This document shows, piece by piece, positions 62,328-64,000 of a stretch of 64,000 bases of DNA. Location: NCBI RefSeq assembly GCF_038008685.1, contig NZ_JBBOZQ010000001.1, positions 3,906,001 through 3,970,000 of the forward strand, given 5' to 3'. Both the position numbers and the translations under genes were made by a program. The stretch comes from Lysinibacillus sp. FSL W8-0992 (GTDB taxonomy: Bacteria > Bacillota > Bacilli > Bacillales_A > Planococcaceae). Under the pieces are notes generated by a model. It did no database searches. It was not told the DNA's origin and saw nothing but the letters and a program-made list of their open reading frames with translations. The first letter of the stretch is position 1. The number at the start of each line of letters is the position of its first letter.

Positions 62328-62771
62328 TTATATTTCCTCCAACATATTTAATTTCTTTTGAATCATTAACATAGAGGCATGTATTTCTTTAGTCTCCATT
62401 GGTGACAAACCTTGCAGTAATTTCACGATTTGTTCATCAGATTTCTCATTGAGTTGATCAAATAAAGCAAGCCCTTTAGGTGTCAATCGAATCAATTTTG
62501 TTCTGTTATCCAGTATCGATGATTCTTTACTAATTAGTCCATCATTACTAAGCTTAGTAATGATTCTGCTCATGTAACTGCGATCAATATTTAGATTTTC
62601 AACTAAATTGTTTGAAATACACTGTTCCAACAAACCAATCTCAACAATTACTCGTGCCTCTGTAAAAGAATAACCGGTATCCAAAACATGTTTATCTAAT
62701 AACCCAAGTAAATTCGTATAAAACCGATTGAATTGCCGTATATCAGCGATAATATTATCATTTACGTTCAT
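62328..62771 (-). CDS. MarR-family transcriptional regulator
   Basis: 147 residues. Winged HTH with SFTEARVIVEIGLLEQCISNNLVENLNIDRSYMSRIITKLSNDGLI and SSILDNRTKLIRLTPKGLALFDQL (wing). It dimerises and usually represses its own operon. Two matching operator-like repeats and a good sigma-A promoter lie just upstream (62790-62837). Co-transcribed with the aldolase. Confidence 0.93.
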   Translation of the reverse strand: MNVNDNIIADIRQFNRFYTNLLGLLDKHVLDTGYSFTEARVIVEIGLLEQCISNNLVENLNIDRSYMSRIITKLSNDGLISKESSILDNRTKLIRLTPKGLALFDQLNEKSDEQIVKLLQGLSPMETKEIHASMLMIQKKLNMLEEI

Positions 62772-62789
62772 ATTCGCATTCCTTTATTT

Positions 62790-62837
62790 GTGGACTATGT
62801 CAACAAATATTAATGAATTTAGTGGACAATGTCAACA
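62790..62837 (-). promoter_or_regulatory. Promoter and twin operators of the marR-aldolase operon
   Basis: On the minus strand TTGACA (62835-62830) and TAATAT (62812-62807) are separated by exactly 17 bp. Two copies of a palindromic 16-mer, GTGGACAATGTCAACA (62822-62837) and GTGGACTATGTCAACA (62790-62805), overlap the -35 region and lie just after the -10. This placement suits repression by the MarR protein. Confidence 0.8.
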
Positions 62838-62878
62838 TTTTTTGAAGTAATAAGGTATCACTTGTTTAATAAAAAAAA

Positions 62879-62896
62879 GAGCTGCTTATGCAACTC
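62879..62896 (-). terminator. Terminator after the GNAT gene
   Basis: On the minus strand GAGTTGC pairs with GCAGCTC across four bases, followed by eight T. Confidence 0.8.
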
Positions 62897-62903
62897 AATG
62901 GTT

Positions 62904-63452
62904 TTAATTTGCGTTTATAAAGTAGACTAGGTGATCAGTCCATTTGTCGTTCTCGTAGATGAAACCTTTCCTTGTACATTCATAGACCATTCCAACACTT
63001 TCTGCCAATTTTATAGACGGTATATTATCAATATTTATGTGAGCTTCTATTCGATGATAATTTAATTTTTCAAACGCTAAATCAATCGCTGCTTTTACAG
63101 CCTCTTTACCATAACCTTGTCTCCAAAATTGGTTATGGATCGTATAACCGAATCTAGCCCATTGAAATTCTCTCCTCATAATTGTCGAAAAGTCTATAAA
63201 GCCAATATGAGTATTATCGACTTTTCTAAACACACCAAATATATATACTTTGTCATCAACAGCCAGTTGAAAATGTTCTGTAACTAAATCATGAAACCAT
63301 TCTTTCGTACAAATACTCATATCTATTTTACCTTCATCGTATTTATGCTGAGAAGGTAAACGATGTTCATATTGGGAAAGCCAAGTAGAATAATCTTCCT
63401 CTTCTATTAATCGAATAACTAATCTTTCTGTTTCGGTTTTTATCTTATTCAA
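62904..63452 (-). CDS. GNAT N-acetyltransferase, RimJ/RimL type
   Basis: 182 residues. RFGYTIHNQFWRQGYGKEAVKAAIDLAFEKL (acetyl-CoA loop) and HRIEAHINIDNIPSIKLAESVGM are characteristic of this GNAT group. It starts TETERLVIRLIEEED, as in ribosomal-protein-alanine acetyltransferase relatives. No operon partner. Substrate unknown. Confidence 0.88.
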   Translation of the reverse strand: MNKIKTETERLVIRLIEEEDYSTWLSQYEHRLPSQHKYDEGKIDMSICTKEWFHDLVTEHFQLAVDDKVYIFGVFRKVDNTHIGFIDFSTIMRREFQWARFGYTIHNQFWRQGYGKEAVKAAIDLAFEKLNYHRIEAHINIDNIPSIKLAESVGMVYECTRKGFIYENDKWTDHLVYFINAN

Positions 63453-63612
63453 TCAAACACCTCATCTAGAAATATTTTCTAATAGATATAAAAGTTCTCC
63501 TGAAAAACGATAAATCCTTCTTCCACAATCCTGATCCTTCACAGACAAAAAATTGGCCCGCGATAGTGAAGCCCATTCATATGAGTCGTCGATTTATTTT
63601 TATAGCATTATT

Positions 63613-63999
63613 TCAGAGTGTCTCTAAAATTTCCTTTGCAATTTCATCAAGTTCTTCTGCAAGCTCAACTTCTGTAGGGGTTTCGGCCACCCTCGTTAAA
63701 TATTCTTTAAACTGCTCTCTTGACTCTAATGGCAATTCAATAACTAAAAAGTGAAGAATAAACCACTTCCAGTTATCATCATCTGAAGATAAAACAGCAT
63801 GCACATGGGGGACAATTTCTTTAGGGAAAGTTAATAAAATTTCCAATACACCAGGTGCAACTGGCCAGTTCATATCCTGCGTAAATACGAGTAGCTCAGG
63901 CAATAAAGACACTAGTATATTGCTATCCAGTTTTTTAATTTCTTCAACCTTATCGATATCATGTTTATTTCTTGGGAGGAAAACTTCAAACTCTTCCAA
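63613..63999 (-). CDS. DUF5071-domain protein (truncated by the window edge)
   Basis: 128 residues are visible and the frame is still open at the right edge, so the true start may lie outside. LPRNKHDIDKVEEIKKL, LLPELLVFTQDMNWPVAPGVLEILL, DDDNWKWFILHFLVIELP and ELDEIAKEIL match DUF5071, an all-helical repeat-like domain of unknown function sometimes found near toxin/immunity loci. No neighbour in the window supports such a role. Confidence 0.8.
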   Translation of the reverse strand: MEEFEVFLPRNKHDIDKVEEIKKLDSNILVSLLPELLVFTQDMNWPVAPGVLEILLTFPKEIVPHVHAVLSSDDDNWKWFILHFLVIELPLESREQFKEYLTRVAETPTEVELAEELDEIAKEILETL

Positions 64000-64000
64000 A

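Overview
The window looks like chromosomal DNA from a low-GC, spore-forming member of the Bacillales, most probably the Lysinibacillus/Solibacillus side (Planococcaceae/Caryophanaceae). Reasons: Gram-positive ribosome binding sites (AAGGAGG type, with many TTG and GTG starts); the B. subtilis-like order lexA / yneA-yneB-ynzC-tkt / sirA-yneF, including the sporulation replication inhibitor SirA; a T-box on proS; LiaFSR and SigO/RsoA-type systems; and 21-bp intergenic ggcgatt repeat arrays. The genus is inferred from gene content, not from a marker gene. No tRNA, rRNA, CRISPR array or intact insertion sequence was seen.

1-5.2 kb: the edge of an isochorismatase-like gene, two small membrane-protein genes, then a sigma-54 activator divergent from a three-gene operon (PgdA-like deacetylase, unknown CxxC protein, CobW-type GTPase). 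5.4-16.3 kb: the SOS/transketolase/sporulation block, interrupted by a lia-like envelope-stress cluster (liaI-like, liaH, an alpha/beta hydrolase, liaF, liaS, liaR). 16.3-29.1 kb: a glutamine amidotransferase and a full type IV pilus locus. This runs pilB-pilT-pilC-pilA-pilM-pilN-pilO-pilD behind a VanW/G5 protein, with three minor-pilin genes divergent from it; the third is frameshifted at a homopolymer.

29.1-36.5 kb: a DUF2339 membrane protein, an isolated phi-LC3 holin, and a comQ-comX pheromone pair with no comP or comA beside it, a perfect cre-type site upstream. Then T-box-controlled proS, a YbgA-domain protein and a lone BRCT protein. 37-50 kb: an M20 amidohydrolase with an MFS transporter and divergent regulator, a cyclophilin lipoprotein, a phosphoesterase, a two-component system, a GH5 glucanase lipoprotein, an ECF sigma/DUF4179 pair, and an MFS exporter behind a Fur box.

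50-57 kb is the accessory part. It holds small unknown proteins, a sigma factor with only a region-4 domain, and a divergent yvrJ + rsoA-like pair that could supply the missing sigma half. It also has two membrane-anchored lipid-facing or extracytoplasmic unknown proteins and decayed copies of such genes. 57-64 kb: a 37-kDa nucleoid-associated protein, the longest repeat array, a DinB-fold protein, a second ECF sigma/DUF4179 pair, a threonine aldolase-like enzyme with its MarR regulator, a GNAT and a truncated DUF5071 gene.

The strongest leads are the orphan ComQX locus with its cre site, the split sigma factor with its paralogous small proteins and shared upstream motif, the homopolymer frameshift in the large minor pilin, and the three 21-bp repeat arrays.
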